Notes: a model not told the origin generated them from the letters alone. A stretch of DNA of 64,000 nucleotides from Streptomyces sp. A1136 (GCF_004795055.1 NZ_SSBJ01000002.1:239280-303279); one strand, 5' to 3'; shown: positions 31,330 to 41,208, counted from the first letter of the stretch. Translations and numbers: made by a program.

Positions 31330-32169
31330 GTGGCAGAAGGACGCGTTCGCACCGTCGGCACCGCCGTCGTCGTACGCACCGAGCGGCTGACGCCGCACAT
31401 GGTGCGCGTGGTGCTGGGCGGTGACGGCCTGGCCGGATTCGACGCGGGCGAGTTCACCGACCACTACGTGAAGCTCCTCTTCGCCCCCGAGGGCGTCCGT
31501 TACGCGGCTCCCTGGGACCTGGAACGGATCCGCGCGGAGCACCCGCGCGAGGAGTGGCCGCGCCAGCGGGCGTACACGGTCCGCAGTTGGGACCCGGTGC
31601 ACCGGGAGCTGGCCCTCGACTTCGTGGTGCACGGCGACGAGGGCGTGGCCGGACCGTGGGCCGCCGCCGTCGAGCCGGGCGAGGAGGTCCGTTTCCTCGG
31701 TCCCGGCGGTGCCTATGCCCCCTCCCCGACGGCGGGCTGGCACCTGCTGGCGGGCGACGAGAGCGCCCTGCCGGCGATCGGCGCGGCGATGGAGCGGATG
31801 CCGGTCGGCGCGGTGGTGCACGCGTTCGTGGAGATCGAGGGCCCGGCGGACGAGCAGAAGATCGTCACCCCGGACGGTGTCGTCCCGGTCTGGCTCCACC
31901 GCGGCGACCGCCCGATCGGCGAGGCGTTGCTGGCGGCGGTCTCGGCGCTGGAGTTCCCCTCCCGGGACGTCCACGCCTTCGTCCACGGCGAGGCGGGCTT
32001 CGTGAAGGACCTCCGCCACCACCTCCGCGTGGATCGCGGCATCCCGCGCGAACGCCTCTCCATCTCGGGCTACTGGCGCCTGGGCCAGACGGACGAGGCA
32101 TGGCGCGCGATCAAGCGCGACTGGAACGCCAGGGTCGAGGCGGAACAAGAACCCGCCACGGCAGCCTGA
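31330..32169 (+). CDS. Siderophore-interacting protein (FAD ferric-siderophore reductase)
   Basis: A 279-aa SIP-family flavoprotein that reduces Fe(III)-siderophores in the cytoplasm. The FAD-binding motif RQRAYTVRSWDP is followed by LALDFVVHGDEGVAGPWA. The NAD(P)H-binding half contains HLLAGDESALPAIGAAME and VHAFVHGEAGFVKDLRHHL, and the C-terminus has LSISGYWRLGQTDEAW. The iron box just upstream shows iron repression. No siderophore genes lie nearby. Confidence 0.93.
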   Translation: MAEGRVRTVGTAVVVRTERLTPHMVRVVLGGDGLAGFDAGEFTDHYVKLLFAPEGVRYAAPWDLERIRAEHPREEWPRQRAYTVRSWDPVHRELALDFVVHGDEGVAGPWAAAVEPGEEVRFLGPGGAYAPSPTAGWHLLAGDESALPAIGAAMERMPVGAVVHAFVEIEGPADEQKIVTPDGVVPVWLHRGDRPIGEALLAAVSALEFPSRDVHAFVHGEAGFVKDLRHHLRVDRGIPRERLSISGYWRLGQTDEAWRAIKRDWNARVEAEQEPATAA

Positions 32170-32393
32170 CCCCCACCGCACCCCGGCCGCCCACCCGGCA
32201 CCGCCGCACCCGACCCGGCCCTGCCGCCCGAACCGCCACTACCACCCAACCCAACCCCGCCCCGCCGACGACTGAGGCGCGGGGCGGAGCCCCACAAGGC
32301 CCGGCGCGGCCGCGACGGCGTCGGCGAGACCGACCTTCACCCGGCAGTAGCCGCCCCCTGACGCCGACCGGGCAGCGCCTACGCTGGACCCCG

Positions 32394-33356
32394 ATGAGAC
32401 GCAGATCCCACATCCCTCCCGCGCCCCTGCCCCAGCGGGCCGGCATCGACCCGGTCCGGCTGCGGCTGCCCCCCGACCCGGACGGGCTGTGGCCCGACCT
32501 CGGCGCCTACCTGACCGCCCGCTACGCCGGTACCCGCGGCGCCGAGTCCATGGCGCGCCTGTTGGAGTCGGGCCGGGTGCTCGGCCCCGGCGGGCGCGTC
32601 CTACGCCCGGAGGACCCGTACGAGCCGGGCGCGTTCCTGTGGTTCCACCGGGACATGCCGCCCGAGCCCGTCGTGCCGTTCCCGATCCGGGTCGTCCACC
32701 GTGACGAGCACCTGCTGGTGGTGGACAAGCCGCACTTCCTGGCCACGACCCCGCGCGGCACCCACGTCTTCCAGACCGCCCTGGCCCGGTTGCGCGCGGA
32801 GCTGGAGCTGCCCGCCCTCAGCCCGGCGCACCGCCTCGACCGGATGACGGCCGGACTGGTGATGTTCAGCATCCGTCCGGAGGACCGCGGAGCCTACCAG
32901 TCCCTGTTCGAGCAGCGGAAGGTGTTCAAGGAGTACGAGGCCGTCGCACGGCACGACCCGCGGGTCGGCCTTCCCCGTACCGTGCGCAGCCACATCGAGA
33001 AGGTCCGCGGGCAGATGGCCGCGGTGGAGGTCCCCGGCGCCGAACCCAATGCCGAGAGCGTCGTGGAGCTGATCGCCACCCGCGGGGAGCTGGGCCGCTA
33101 CCGGCTGACCCCGCGCACGGGGCGCACCCATCAGCTGCGGGTGCACATGAACAGTCTGGGCCTGCCGATCCTGGGCGACCCGGTGTACCCGGCCGTCGCC
33201 CCGGCGGCCGATCCGGCGGACTACCGGCGCCCGCTCCAACTACTGGCCCGCACCCTCGCGTTCACCGACCCGCTGACGGGGACGGAGCACCGCCTGGAGA
33301 GCGGCCTGACGCTGCGGGCCTGGGACGACCTGCCCGGCTGGGAGTCCGGACCCTGA
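32394..33356 (+). CDS. RluA-family pseudouridine synthase
   Basis: A 320-aa enzyme that isomerises uridine to pseudouridine in rRNA or tRNA. The catalytic motif HRLDRMTAGLVMFSI carries the essential Asp (about residue 147). Other family blocks are VVHRDEHLLVVDKPHFL, KEYEAVA and PRTGRTHQLRVHMNSLGLPILGDPVYP. The 224 bp before it (32170-32393) are Pro-codon-rich non-coding DNA in which I see nothing. The ATG at 32394 was chosen at the onset of family similarity. It converges with the TetR gene. Confidence 0.9.
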   Translation: MRRRSHIPPAPLPQRAGIDPVRLRLPPDPDGLWPDLGAYLTARYAGTRGAESMARLLESGRVLGPGGRVLRPEDPYEPGAFLWFHRDMPPEPVVPFPIRVVHRDEHLLVVDKPHFLATTPRGTHVFQTALARLRAELELPALSPAHRLDRMTAGLVMFSIRPEDRGAYQSLFEQRKVFKEYEAVARHDPRVGLPRTVRSHIEKVRGQMAAVEVPGAEPNAESVVELIATRGELGRYRLTPRTGRTHQLRVHMNSLGLPILGDPVYPAVAPAADPADYRRPLQLLARTLAFTDPLTGTEHRLESGLTLRAWDDLPGWESGP

Positions 33357-33377
33357 ACCACTCCGCGCCCCGCGCGC

Positions 33378-34043
33378 TCACCCGCCCCGGACCTTCTCCC
33401 TGACCCCCGCGACCCGCAACGCCGCGTCGGCGGCCGCCTCCGCGAAGGCCGCGACCGGTCGCGCCGGGTCGGAGCGGTGGACGAGCATGACGCCCTCGAC
33501 GAGTCCGAAGACGAGGTCGTTGCGCAGCGCCAGGCCGGCCTCGTCCCCGGCCAGTTCGGCCCCGACCGAGGTGGCGCGCAGCAACTCCCGGTACGAGTCG
33601 CGCAGTTCCCGGCGCATCCGGTGGAACCGCGCGAAGCGTGCTCCGCCCACTTCGGGCAACAGGTAGAGCGCCCCCAGGTTGTACGGGCCCCCGCACAACA
33701 GCAGGACATCCGAGCGGCACAGCTCCCACAGTCGGCGTGCGCCGGGCAGTGCGGTATCGGCCACCAGCCGCCGGGCCAGCGCCAACGAGGGCGCGACCGT
33801 GGACTCCAGCAGTTCGGCGAGGAGTTCCTCCTTGCCGCCGAAGTAGTGGTACATCGTCGCCTGGCGCATTCCGGCCCGTTCGGCGACGGTGCGCGTGGTG
33901 GTCGCCGCATACCCGTGCACCGTGAACAACTCGGCCGCCGCACAGAGGAGTTCCTCGCGCGGCGGCCGGTCGCCGTGCCGTCTCGCCTGATCGGCGCGTG
34001 GCCGACCGACCCGTCTCGGCCCTTCGTCCGCTCCCGCACTCAT
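33378..34043 (-). CDS. TetR-family regulator
   Basis: 221 aa. The HTH is at about residues 27-75 (REELLCAAAELFTVHGYAATTTRTVAERAGMRQATMYHYFGGKEELLAELL). The ligand-binding C-terminal helices have no recognisable specificity. No clear operator or target gene is seen; it lies alone between the pseudouridine synthase and helicase genes. Confidence 0.85.
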   Translation of the reverse strand: MSAGADEGPRRVGRPRADQARRHGDRPPREELLCAAAELFTVHGYAATTTRTVAERAGMRQATMYHYFGGKEELLAELLESTVAPSLALARRLVADTALPGARRLWELCRSDVLLLCGGPYNLGALYLLPEVGGARFARFHRMRRELRDSYRELLRATSVGAELAGDEAGLALRNDLVFGLVEGVMLVHRSDPARPVAAFAEAAADAALRVAGVREKVRGG

Positions 34044-34133
34044 GCGTCGATCGTCGCACAGGACACGTCGGATCGATCATGGCAAGAGATGAGATCCGGC
34101 CTTCCCGCCTCTCGGAGGAAGACCCAAATCCGC

Positions 34134-36986
34134 TTAGCCGACAGAGCTGTAGGCCACCACACCGCGAAGGAGCTGGTCGACGGCCTTGCGGGCGTTTCGC
34201 GCCACCGTGCTGCCGCCCTGGGAGGACGGCGGGGCGGAGGACGAGGGGGCCGCCGCGGCGATCTGCCCGAGCACGTCGATGACCTGCTTGCACCAGCGCA
34301 CGAAGTCGCCCGCCGGCATCTCCGCCTCGCGCAGCACCTCGTCCAGGCTCTTGTCGGACGCCCACTGGTAGGCGGCCCACGCGAAGCCGAGGTCCGGCTC
34401 GCGTTGGCCCACGCCCTCCGCCTGGTTGATGCGGTGCTCCTCCTCCAGCGCGTCGAGCCGGCCCCAGATCCGGACCATCTCGCCGAGCGCCGCCTTCGCC
34501 GCGCCGCCCGGCACCTTGGGCGCCACCGCGTCGTCGGACTGGCGCGCCTCGAACACCAACGCCGAGACGCACGCGGCCAGTTCGGCCGGGCTCAGGCCCT
34601 CCCAGACTCCCTCGCGCAGGCACTCGGACGCCAACAGGTCCAGCTCCCCGTAGAGCCGGGCGAGCCGCTTGCCGTGCACGGTGACCTCGTCCTCGCGCAG
34701 GTAGTCCAGCTCGGTCAGCAGGGCGTGGATGCGGTCGAAGGTGCGGGCGATGGTGTTCGTCCGCCCCTCGATGCGCCGTTCCAGTTGCACGGTGTCCCGC
34801 TTGAGCCGGTGGTAGCGCTCCGCCCAGCGGGCGTGGTCCTCCCGCTCGTCACAGCCGTGACAGGGGTGCGCCCGCAGTTCGGCGCGAAGCCGGGCGATCT
34901 CGCGGTCGTCGGCCGCGGCGGCCCGCCCGCGCCCGCGCCGTTCCGGGACTATGTGCCCGGCCTTGGCCCGCAGCGCGGACGCCAGGTCCCTGCGGGACTG
35001 CGGCGAACGGGGGTTGAAGGTCTTCGGGATGCGCATCCGGTCGATGGCCTCCACCGGCACCGGGAAGTCGATCGCCGCGAGCCGCTTGACCTGCCGTTCC
35101 ACGGTGAGCACCAGCGGCCGCGGGCCCTCGGTGTACTCGTACCCGCGGTGCCCGTTGGACCGGCCCGCCGGCATGCCCGGGTCCAGGACGAGCGCGAGGC
35201 CGGCGAACTTGCCGGTCGGCACGTGGATGACGTCGCCCGGCTTGAGCTTCTCCAGCGAGCCGGCCGCCTGGACGCGCCGCTGCGCCGCGCCCTGCTTGGC
35301 CAGCTCCGTCTCGCGGTCCTTGAGGTCGCGGCGCAGCCGCGCGTACTCCTCGAAGTTCCCGAGGTGGCAGGTCATGCCCTCCCGGTAGCCGTCCAGGCCC
35401 TCCTCGTTGCGCTGCACCTGCCGGGAGATCCCGACGACCGAGCGGTCGGCCTGGAACTGCGCGAACGAGGTCTCCAGCAGCTCGCGCGAGCGATGCCGCC
35501 CGAACTGCTGCACGAGGTTGACGGCCATGTTGTAGGAGGGCTTGAAGCTGGAGCGCAGCGGGTAGGTACGGGTGCCCGCGAGCCCGGCGAGCGCCACGGG
35601 GTCCATGCCCCGCTGCCACAACACCACCGCGTGGCCCTCGACGTCGATGCCGCGTCGCCCGGCCCGGCCGGTGAGCTGCGTGTACTCGCCGGGGGTGATG
35701 TCGGCGTGCTGCTCGCCGTTCCACTTGACCAGCTTCTCCAGAATCACCGTGCGCGCGGGCATGTTGATGCCGAGCGCGAGGGTCTCGGTGGCGAAGACGG
35801 CCTTGACCAGGCCGCGGACGAACAGTTCCTCCACGACCTCCTTGAAGGTCGGCAGCATTCCGGCGTGGTGCGCGGCGATGCCCCGCTCCAGCCCCTCCAG
35901 CCATTCGTAGTACCCCAGGACGTGGAGGTCCTCGGTGGGGATGGAAGCGGTCCGTTCCTCGACGATCTCCCGGACCCGCAGGCGGGCGCTGTCGTCGTTG
36001 AGCCGCAGCCCCGCGTACAGGCACTGCTGGACGGCGGCCTCGCAGCCGGCGCGGCTGAAGATGAAGTTGATGGCCGGGAGGAGGTCCTCGTTGTCGAGGC
36101 GGGCGATGACCTCGGGCCGGCTGGGGGTCCAGATCCGACCGCGGGAGCGCCGCTCGCGCTCGCGGTCGGCCTCGCGGACCATCTTGCCGCGCCGCCGGTC
36201 CTTCGGGTTGTACGTGCGGCTGTTCTCCTCCCGCGCCATGCGCAGCAGGTCGGGGTTGACCTCGCGGCGGCCGGAGCCGCGGCCGCCGTGGTCGGACTCC
36301 TCCTCGAAGAGGTCGTAGACCTTGCGGCCGGCCATGACGTGCTGCCACAGCGGTACGGGCCGCTCCTCGGAGACGATGACCTCGGTGTCCCCGCGCACGG
36401 TGTCGAGCCAGTCGCCGAACTCCTCGGCGTTGGAGACGGTGGCGGAGAGCGAGACCAGGGTCACCGACTCCGGGAGGTGGATGATCACTTCCTCCCAGAC
36501 GGCGCCGCGGAACCGGTCGGAGAGGTAGTGCACCTCGTCCATGACCACGTAGCCGAGGCCGCGCAGCGACTGGGAGCCCGCGTAGAGCATGTTGCGGAGC
36601 ACCTCGGTGGTCATCACGACCACCGGCGCCTCGGAGTTGACGCTGTTGTCACCGGTCAGCAGGCCGACCTTCTCGGCGCCGTAGCGCTTGACGAGGTCGG
36701 CGTACTTCTGGTTGGACAGCGCCTTGATCGGCGTGGTGTAGAAGCACTTGCGGCCCTGCGCCAGCGCCAGGTGCACGGCGAACTCGCCGACGATCGTCTT
36801 GCCGGAGCCGGTGGGGGCGGCGACGAGGACGCCCTTGCCCGCCTCCAGGGCCCGGCAGGCCTCGACCTGGTACGGGTCCAGGTCGAATTCGTACATCTCG
36901 CGGAAGGGAGCCAGGGCGGTGGCCTCTTCGGCGGCGCGGAGCCGGGCGGCGGCGTACCGCTGCGCGGGTGAGAGTTCTTCGGTCAT
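34134..36986 (-). CDS. DEAD/DEAH-box helicase, HelY/Ski2-Mtr4 type
   Basis: A 950-aa superfamily 2 helicase. Motif Q/I: DLDPYQVEAC with APTGSGKT. Motif II: VMDEVHYL (DEVH). Motif III: SLSATVSN. Motif VI: TGRAGRRGIDVEG. A long C-terminal DSHCT domain covers about 790-950, with a Ski2-like arch region between. Mycobacterial HelY is the nearest named relative; RNA or DNA unwinding is assumed, not proven. The ATG at 36986 was chosen over a TTG at 37019. In transcription order it follows tatC, separated by a hairpin. Confidence 0.9.
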   Translation of the reverse strand: MTEELSPAQRYAAARLRAAEEATALAPFREMYEFDLDPYQVEACRALEAGKGVLVAAPTGSGKTIVGEFAVHLALAQGRKCFYTTPIKALSNQKYADLVKRYGAEKVGLLTGDNSVNSEAPVVVMTTEVLRNMLYAGSQSLRGLGYVVMDEVHYLSDRFRGAVWEEVIIHLPESVTLVSLSATVSNAEEFGDWLDTVRGDTEVIVSEERPVPLWQHVMAGRKVYDLFEEESDHGGRGSGRREVNPDLLRMAREENSRTYNPKDRRRGKMVREADRERERRSRGRIWTPSRPEVIARLDNEDLLPAINFIFSRAGCEAAVQQCLYAGLRLNDDSARLRVREIVEERTASIPTEDLHVLGYYEWLEGLERGIAAHHAGMLPTFKEVVEELFVRGLVKAVFATETLALGINMPARTVILEKLVKWNGEQHADITPGEYTQLTGRAGRRGIDVEGHAVVLWQRGMDPVALAGLAGTRTYPLRSSFKPSYNMAVNLVQQFGRHRSRELLETSFAQFQADRSVVGISRQVQRNEEGLDGYREGMTCHLGNFEEYARLRRDLKDRETELAKQGAAQRRVQAAGSLEKLKPGDVIHVPTGKFAGLALVLDPGMPAGRSNGHRGYEYTEGPRPLVLTVERQVKRLAAIDFPVPVEAIDRMRIPKTFNPRSPQSRRDLASALRAKAGHIVPERRGRGRAAAADDREIARLRAELRAHPCHGCDEREDHARWAERYHRLKRDTVQLERRIEGRTNTIARTFDRIHALLTELDYLREDEVTVHGKRLARLYGELDLLASECLREGVWEGLSPAELAACVSALVFEARQSDDAVAPKVPGGAAKAALGEMVRIWGRLDALEEEHRINQAEGVGQREPDLGFAWAAYQWASDKSLDEVLREAEMPAGDFVRWCKQVIDVLGQIAAAAPSSSAPPSSQGGSTVARNARKAVDQLLRGVVAYSSVG

Positions 36987-37076
36987 CTTGTCTTCGAGCC
37001 TACCCGCCGCCTGTGACAACAGTCGGATCTTTACGGGGAGCGCGACGACCGGGCCTTGGCCGCGCCGCGGGCCGGG

Positions 37077-37099
37077 GACGGGCCCTTCGGGGGCCCGTC
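37077..37099 (-). terminator. Hairpin at the end of tatC
   Basis: GACGGGCCC-TTCGG-GGGCCCGTC, a 9-bp perfect stem overlapping the tatC stop at 37098-37100. Confidence 0.65.
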
Positions 37100-38054
37100 A
37101 GGTCGCGTCGTCGTAGCCGTTGATCCGCTCGCGCCCGCCGTCGTCCTGTACGGGCAGCGCCGAGGGGAGCGGGGCGGCCTCGACCGCGCCGATGGGCGCG
37201 GGCGTCAGGTCCAAGACGGAGGCCTCGTCGTCGTCGAGGTCGGCGTCGGGGTTGCGGCGCTTGCGCCTGCGGTCGTTGATCAGGCACAGGCCGAGCGCGA
37301 GGAAGTACAGGGCGATGATCGGGGCGGCCAGCGACATCATGGTGAGCGGGTCACCGGTGGGCGTCGCGAACGCCGCGAAGATCGTGATGCCGAGCACCAT
37401 GATCCGCCACCAGCTCGCCAGCCGCTTCGCGGTCAGCACACCGGTGAAGTTCAGCAGGATCAGCAGCAGCGGCAGCTCGAAGGCGAGACCGAAGACGACG
37501 ACCATGCGCGTGACCAGGTCGAGGTAGTCGTCGACCGGCAACAGGTTGCGCGCGTTGTCCGGCGTGAACTCCAGCAGGATCATCGCGGTCTGCGGGAGGA
37601 TCTTGTACGCGAGGACGGCGCCCGCGGCGAACAGCGGCGCTCCGGCCCCGACGAACCCGACGGCGTACTTCTTCTCGTGGCTGTGCAGACCGGGGGCTAC
37701 GAACGCCCACAGCTGGTACAGCCACACCGGCGCCGAGAGCACCACACCGGCGGTGAGCGAGACCTTCAGGGCGATCGAGAACGGCGCGATGAGGCCGTTC
37801 ACCGTCATATCGGCGCAGGGACGGCCGTTGCGCTGGGAGACCACACCGTTGGTGCAGCCCACGGAGTCCAGCATCGGCTTAAGCATGAAGTCGATGAGGT
37901 TCTTGTAGAAGAAGGCCGCCACCACGGTGATCACGAGGATCGCCAGGACCGACTTCATCAAGCGGTTTCTCAGCTCACGCAGGTGCTCGACAAGGGGCAT
38001 ACGCCCTTCGGCGTCCTTGTTCGCTTGACCCTGCTTGCGGGCAGACTTGAGCAA
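37098..38054 (-). CDS. tatC: Twin-arginine translocase subunit TatC
   Basis: A 318-aa polytopic protein that receives RR signal peptides, such as that of the hydrolase at 79-1335. It has six hydrophobic segments. MPLVEHLRELRNRL is the hallmark start of TatC, with YQLWAFVAPGLHSHEKKY and MVVVFGLAFELPLLL further on. A long acidic C-terminal tail (DADLDDDEA) is typical of Streptomyces. The start is TTG at 38054. tatA lies just upstream. Confidence 0.96.
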   Translation of the reverse strand: MLKSARKQGQANKDAEGRMPLVEHLRELRNRLMKSVLAILVITVVAAFFYKNLIDFMLKPMLDSVGCTNGVVSQRNGRPCADMTVNGLIAPFSIALKVSLTAGVVLSAPVWLYQLWAFVAPGLHSHEKKYAVGFVGAGAPLFAAGAVLAYKILPQTAMILLEFTPDNARNLLPVDDYLDLVTRMVVVFGLAFELPLLLILLNFTGVLTAKRLASWWRIMVLGITIFAAFATPTGDPLTMMSLAAPIIALYFLALGLCLINDRRRKRRNPDADLDDDEASVLDLTPAPIGAVEAAPLPSALPVQDDGGRERINGYDDAT

Positions 38055-38110
38055 CCCACGTCCCTTGTCTCGTTGCAGATGACTGGCGTGACCGGTGAGG
38101 TCGCGAACCG

Positions 38111-38401
38111 TCAGCCCTGGGTGGTGCGGTTCGGCTCGCCGACCGGACGGGCGCTGGTGACGTCACCGGGCGAGGCCTGGATCGTGCGCGCGGCGGTCGG
38201 CTGCTGCGGGGCCTGGTCGGCGACGGGGGCCGCGACGTCCTCGGCCTGGCCGTCCTGCTTCATCGCCTTGGCCTCGCTCTTGAGGATGCGGGCCGACTTG
38301 CCGAGGGAGCGCGCCATGTCGGGGAGCTTCTTGGCACCGAACAGCAGGAAGATCACGGCGATGATCAGGAGGAGTTCAAGAGGCTTCAGGTTGCCGATCA
38401 T
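38111..38401 (-). CDS. tatA: Twin-arginine translocase subunit TatA
   Basis: 96 aa. One N-terminal membrane helix (LELLLIIAVIFLLFGAKKLP) is followed by the amphipathic helix DMARSLGKSARILKSEAKAM and a flexible Gln/Ala-rich tail. It forms the translocation pore with TatC. It is 56 bp upstream of tatC in the same operon. Confidence 0.96.
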   Translation of the reverse strand: MIGNLKPLELLLIIAVIFLLFGAKKLPDMARSLGKSARILKSEAKAMKQDGQAEDVAAPVADQAPQQPTAARTIQASPGDVTSARPVGEPNRTTQG

Positions 38402-38609
38402 GGGCTGACTTCCTTCTCACCGAAACGGCTGGTTGGGGTGGCGGGCGGCCCGGGCCGAATATCCCGTCACCGCTCCTGCATGGATCGTAACCCCCGGCGG
38501 TTAACGCCAGGCAATCCCCCGGCTCTCCCCGCCCACTGCGGCGCGATCGGACCCGGGTCCGGTCAGGGGATGGTACGACCCCGTACCAGAGGTTTCTACG
38601 AGGGTACGC

Positions 38610-38810
38610 CTACCGGCTCGCGGCCCGACCGGCGCGGGCCAGGTCCGAGGCGGCCCGCTCCAGGTCGCCCGCCGCCTCGGTGACCCGGCGGTTGGCCTCG
38701 GCCACCTGCGCCGACAGCCGCCGCACCTCCAGGAAGACCCGCACGGCCGGCACCGCCAGCACGACGAGACCCAGGAAACCCAAGGCAATTGCGAGCATCG
38801 GCCACATCAT
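38610..38810 (-). CDS. Small membrane-anchored protein
   Basis: 66 aa. One transmembrane helix (about 4-28) is followed by a charged coiled-coil-like helix (LSAQVAEANRRVTEAAGDLERAASDLA). It sits between pafC-side genes and tatA. Function unknown. The 208 bp between it and tatA (38402-38609) hold no gene I can support. Confidence 0.65.
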   Translation of the reverse strand: MMWPMLAIALGFLGLVVLAVPAVRVFLEVRRLSAQVAEANRRVTEAAGDLERAASDLARAGRAASR

Positions 38811-38836
38811 GGGAGGAGCCTAGCGCCGCCGGCGCC

Positions 38837-39070
38837 TCAGACGCTGCGCAGGGTGCTCACACCCCCGCCCGTGAGCAACTCCACGATCCGCTCCCCTGCG
38901 GGCTTGCGCACCTGCGCCCCGCACTCGGGACACGTGAAGGAGTAGAAGGTGCTGCGGCGGCTGCCGCCGATCGCCAGGCGCAGCGCACCCGCCGCGAGCT
39001 CGAAACGCCCCCGGCACTGCGGACACCCCGCCTTGAAGGTGACCGGACCGCCCCCCGGTGATGACGGCAT
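38837..39070 (-). CDS. Small zinc-ribbon protein
   Basis: 77 aa with CPQC (about residues 16-19) and CPEC (about 47-50), two knuckles expected to bind one zinc. The middle part, GGSRRSTFYSFTC, separates them. Eight bases from pafC, so probably in the same transcript. Role unknown. Confidence 0.75.
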   Translation of the reverse strand: MPSSPGGGPVTFKAGCPQCRGRFELAAGALRLAIGGSRRSTFYSFTCPECGAQVRKPAGERIVELLTGGGVSTLRSV

Positions 39071-39078
39071 CGCTCCCC

Positions 39079-40047
39079 CTAGCCCTGTTCCCCGTATCCC
39101 GCGAGTGCCGCGCGTGCGGCGCTGCGCGCGCTCTCCGCCAGCTCCGGGGGGGACACGATCCGCCCCTCGCGGCCGAGCCGCAGCGCGAGCCGGCGCAGCG
39201 ACGCCGGGTCGGGGCTGCGCAGCGTGATCCGCAGACCGCCGCCGGCCAGCTCCTCGGCGCTGTCGTGCGGGTAGTACTCGGCGACCCAGCGCCCGCCGGG
39301 GCCGACCTCGACCACGACCTCCGGGTCCTCGGCGGCCGGCTGCACCAGCCCCTCGGACAGGTCACGGGGCTCGATCGCGGGCGGCTCGGCCCGCTCGTCC
39401 AACAGCCGGATCTCCGCGACCCGGTCCAGGCGGAAGGTGCGCCGGGCCTCGGAGAGGTGGCACCACCCCTCCATGTACGTGTGGCCCACCGCGAACAGCC
39501 GGATCGGGTCGACCTTGCGCTCGGTCAGCTCGTCCCGGGCGGGCGAGTAGTACCGCAGCCACAGCCGGCGGCGCTCCGCGATGGCCCGGTCGACGTCCGC
39601 GAAGACCCCGCCCTCGGACTCGAAGGTCACCGACAGGCGGGAGCTGGCCCCCGCCGCCTCGCCGGCGGCCGCCTCCAGCTTCGCGGTGGCCCGCAGCAGG
39701 GCGTCCCGGTCGCTCTCGCGCAACCCGGGCAGGGTCGCCACCGCGCGGGCCGCGACCAACAGCGCGGTCGCCTCGTCCGCGGCCAACCGCAGCGGCTCGG
39801 CCGTCGACTCCCCCGACGCGTCGGGGTTGCGCCACCAGATGCGCTCCCCGTCGGTGTCGATGTCGAGCAGGTCCCCGCCCCGGAAGCTCGTCCCGCACAT
39901 GGGCAGCACGTCGAGGTCCGAGATCAGCTCGTCCTCGGTGATCCCGAAGGCACGCGCGACGTCGGCGACGTGCGCCCCGGGGCGTTCACGCAGATACGTC
40001 ACCAAGGACAGCATCCGGCGGGTCTGGTCAATGGCGTTCGCAGCCAT
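39079..40047 (-). CDS. pafC: WYL-domain transcriptional regulator PafC
   Basis: 322 aa. An N-terminal winged HTH (RRMLSLVTYLRERPGAHVADVARAFGITEDELISDLDVL) is followed by a WYL domain (RRLWLRYYSPARDELTERKVDP, HTYMEGWCHLSEARRTFRLDRV) and a WCX tail. In mycobacteria PafB and PafC act together as the LexA-independent DNA-damage activator. Position next to pafB and pafA supports the name. Confidence 0.9.
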   Translation of the reverse strand: MAANAIDQTRRMLSLVTYLRERPGAHVADVARAFGITEDELISDLDVLPMCGTSFRGGDLLDIDTDGERIWWRNPDASGESTAEPLRLAADEATALLVAARAVATLPGLRESDRDALLRATAKLEAAAGEAAGASSRLSVTFESEGGVFADVDRAIAERRRLWLRYYSPARDELTERKVDPIRLFAVGHTYMEGWCHLSEARRTFRLDRVAEIRLLDERAEPPAIEPRDLSEGLVQPAAEDPEVVVEVGPGGRWVAEYYPHDSAEELAGGGLRITLRSPDPASLRRLALRLGREGRIVSPPELAESARSAARAALAGYGEQG

Positions 40048-40134
40048 GCTGGTACGTCTCCCCCTCAGGGCGTGCGTTCATGACATCCGAGCGGTACGGA
40101 TTTCCCCGGCGCGGCCGCTCCCCGCCGCGGCCGG

Positions 40135-41091
40135 TCAGCCGAGCGCGACGGCGCGCAACCGGTCCACCACGTCCGCGCGCAGGTCGGCGGGCTCCACCAC
40201 CACCACGTCCGGGCCGAACTCCACGAGCCAGGCGTCCAGTCCGTGCCCGTACGGGATCTCCAGTTCGTCCCAGCCGTCGCCGCCCTCCTTGACCGAGGCG
40301 GCCTTGGCCCGCAGCGGGTAACCGGACCCGGCGCGCAGCCGGATGCGCGCGGTGCGGTCCGCGCTCTCCCCGGCCCAGCTCGCCACGGTCTCCCGCACCG
40401 TCACCACGTCCGGCACCGGCGCCGTGTACTTGCCGGCCCGCGAGCGGACCTTGCCGGTGATCCGCGACAGCCGGAAGACGCGCTCCGCCCCGCGGTCGCG
40501 GTCGAAGCCCGCCAGGTACCAGTGGCCCCGCCAGCACTCCAGCGCCCACGGCTCGACCTGTCGGGTCTCGGGGTGGGCCGCCGTGGACTTGCGGTAGTCG
40601 AACACCACCGGCCGCCGGTCCCGGCAGGCCAGCATCAGCGGCTCGAAGGCCGCCTCGTGCACCGGGATGCGCGGCTCGATCGCGCTGTGCTGGCCCTCGT
40701 ACGGGTCACCCGCCTCCGGCATCCCGCCCGCGCGCAGCTTCTGGAGCGCCCCGCTGGCGGCGCCCGCCAGCCGGGCCTGCTGCCACACCTTGGCCGCGAG
40801 CCCGAGGGCGGCGGCCTCCTCGGCGTCCAGGGAGACGGGCGGCAGCCGGTTGCTGTCCCGACGGGCCAGATAGCCGGTCTCCCCCTCCAGGTTCTCCACC
40901 GTCTCGATCACCAGACCGAGTTCCCGCAGATCGTCCTTGTCGCGCTCGAACATGCGGTTGAAGGACTCGTCGTTCCCCGCTTCCAGGTACGCCTCGATGG
41001 ACCCCCGCAGCTCACGCTTGCTCAGCGGCCTACGGGTCCCCAGCAGGCACAACGCCAGGTTCATCAGCCGCTCGGCCTTGGCAATCGCCAT
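40135..41091 (-). CDS. pafB: WYL-domain transcriptional regulator PafB
   Basis: 318 aa with the same plan as PafC: winged HTH (MNLALCLLGTRRPLSKRELRGSIEAY), then WYL (RDRRPVVFDYRKSTAAHPETRQVEPWALECWRGHWYLAGFDRDRGAERVFRLSRI), then the WCX part. Partner of PafC. The ATG at 41091 has GAAGGG 6 nt upstream; an ATG at 41121 is less likely. It lies 86 bp upstream of pafC in the same direction. Confidence 0.9.
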   Translation of the reverse strand: MAIAKAERLMNLALCLLGTRRPLSKRELRGSIEAYLEAGNDESFNRMFERDKDDLRELGLVIETVENLEGETGYLARRDSNRLPPVSLDAEEAAALGLAAKVWQQARLAGAASGALQKLRAGGMPEAGDPYEGQHSAIEPRIPVHEAAFEPLMLACRDRRPVVFDYRKSTAAHPETRQVEPWALECWRGHWYLAGFDRDRGAERVFRLSRITGKVRSRAGKYTAPVPDVVTVRETVASWAGESADRTARIRLRAGSGYPLRAKAASVKEGGDGWDELEIPYGHGLDAWLVEFGPDVVVVEPADLRADVVDRLRAVALG

Positions 41092-41182
41092 CGACGCCCT
41101 TCCGCCCTTCCCCACGTACACCCGCCGGTGTACACACCCGTGACCGTGACCGTACCGCCCCGGCGGTCCCGCGCAAAAGCGA

Positions 41183-41208
41183 GGGCCCCCGCCTCACGGC
41201 AGGGGCCC
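41183..41208 (-). terminator. Terminator after FKBP gene
   Basis: GGGCCCC/GGGGCCC plus inner GCC/GGC around a TCAC loop with one mismatch, 23 bp past the FKBP stop. Confidence 0.6.

Noticed and set aside
33477..36971. 1164-codon plus-strand open frame
   Set aside because: Antisense of the helicase gene; composition is typical of the strand opposite a G+C-rich gene.
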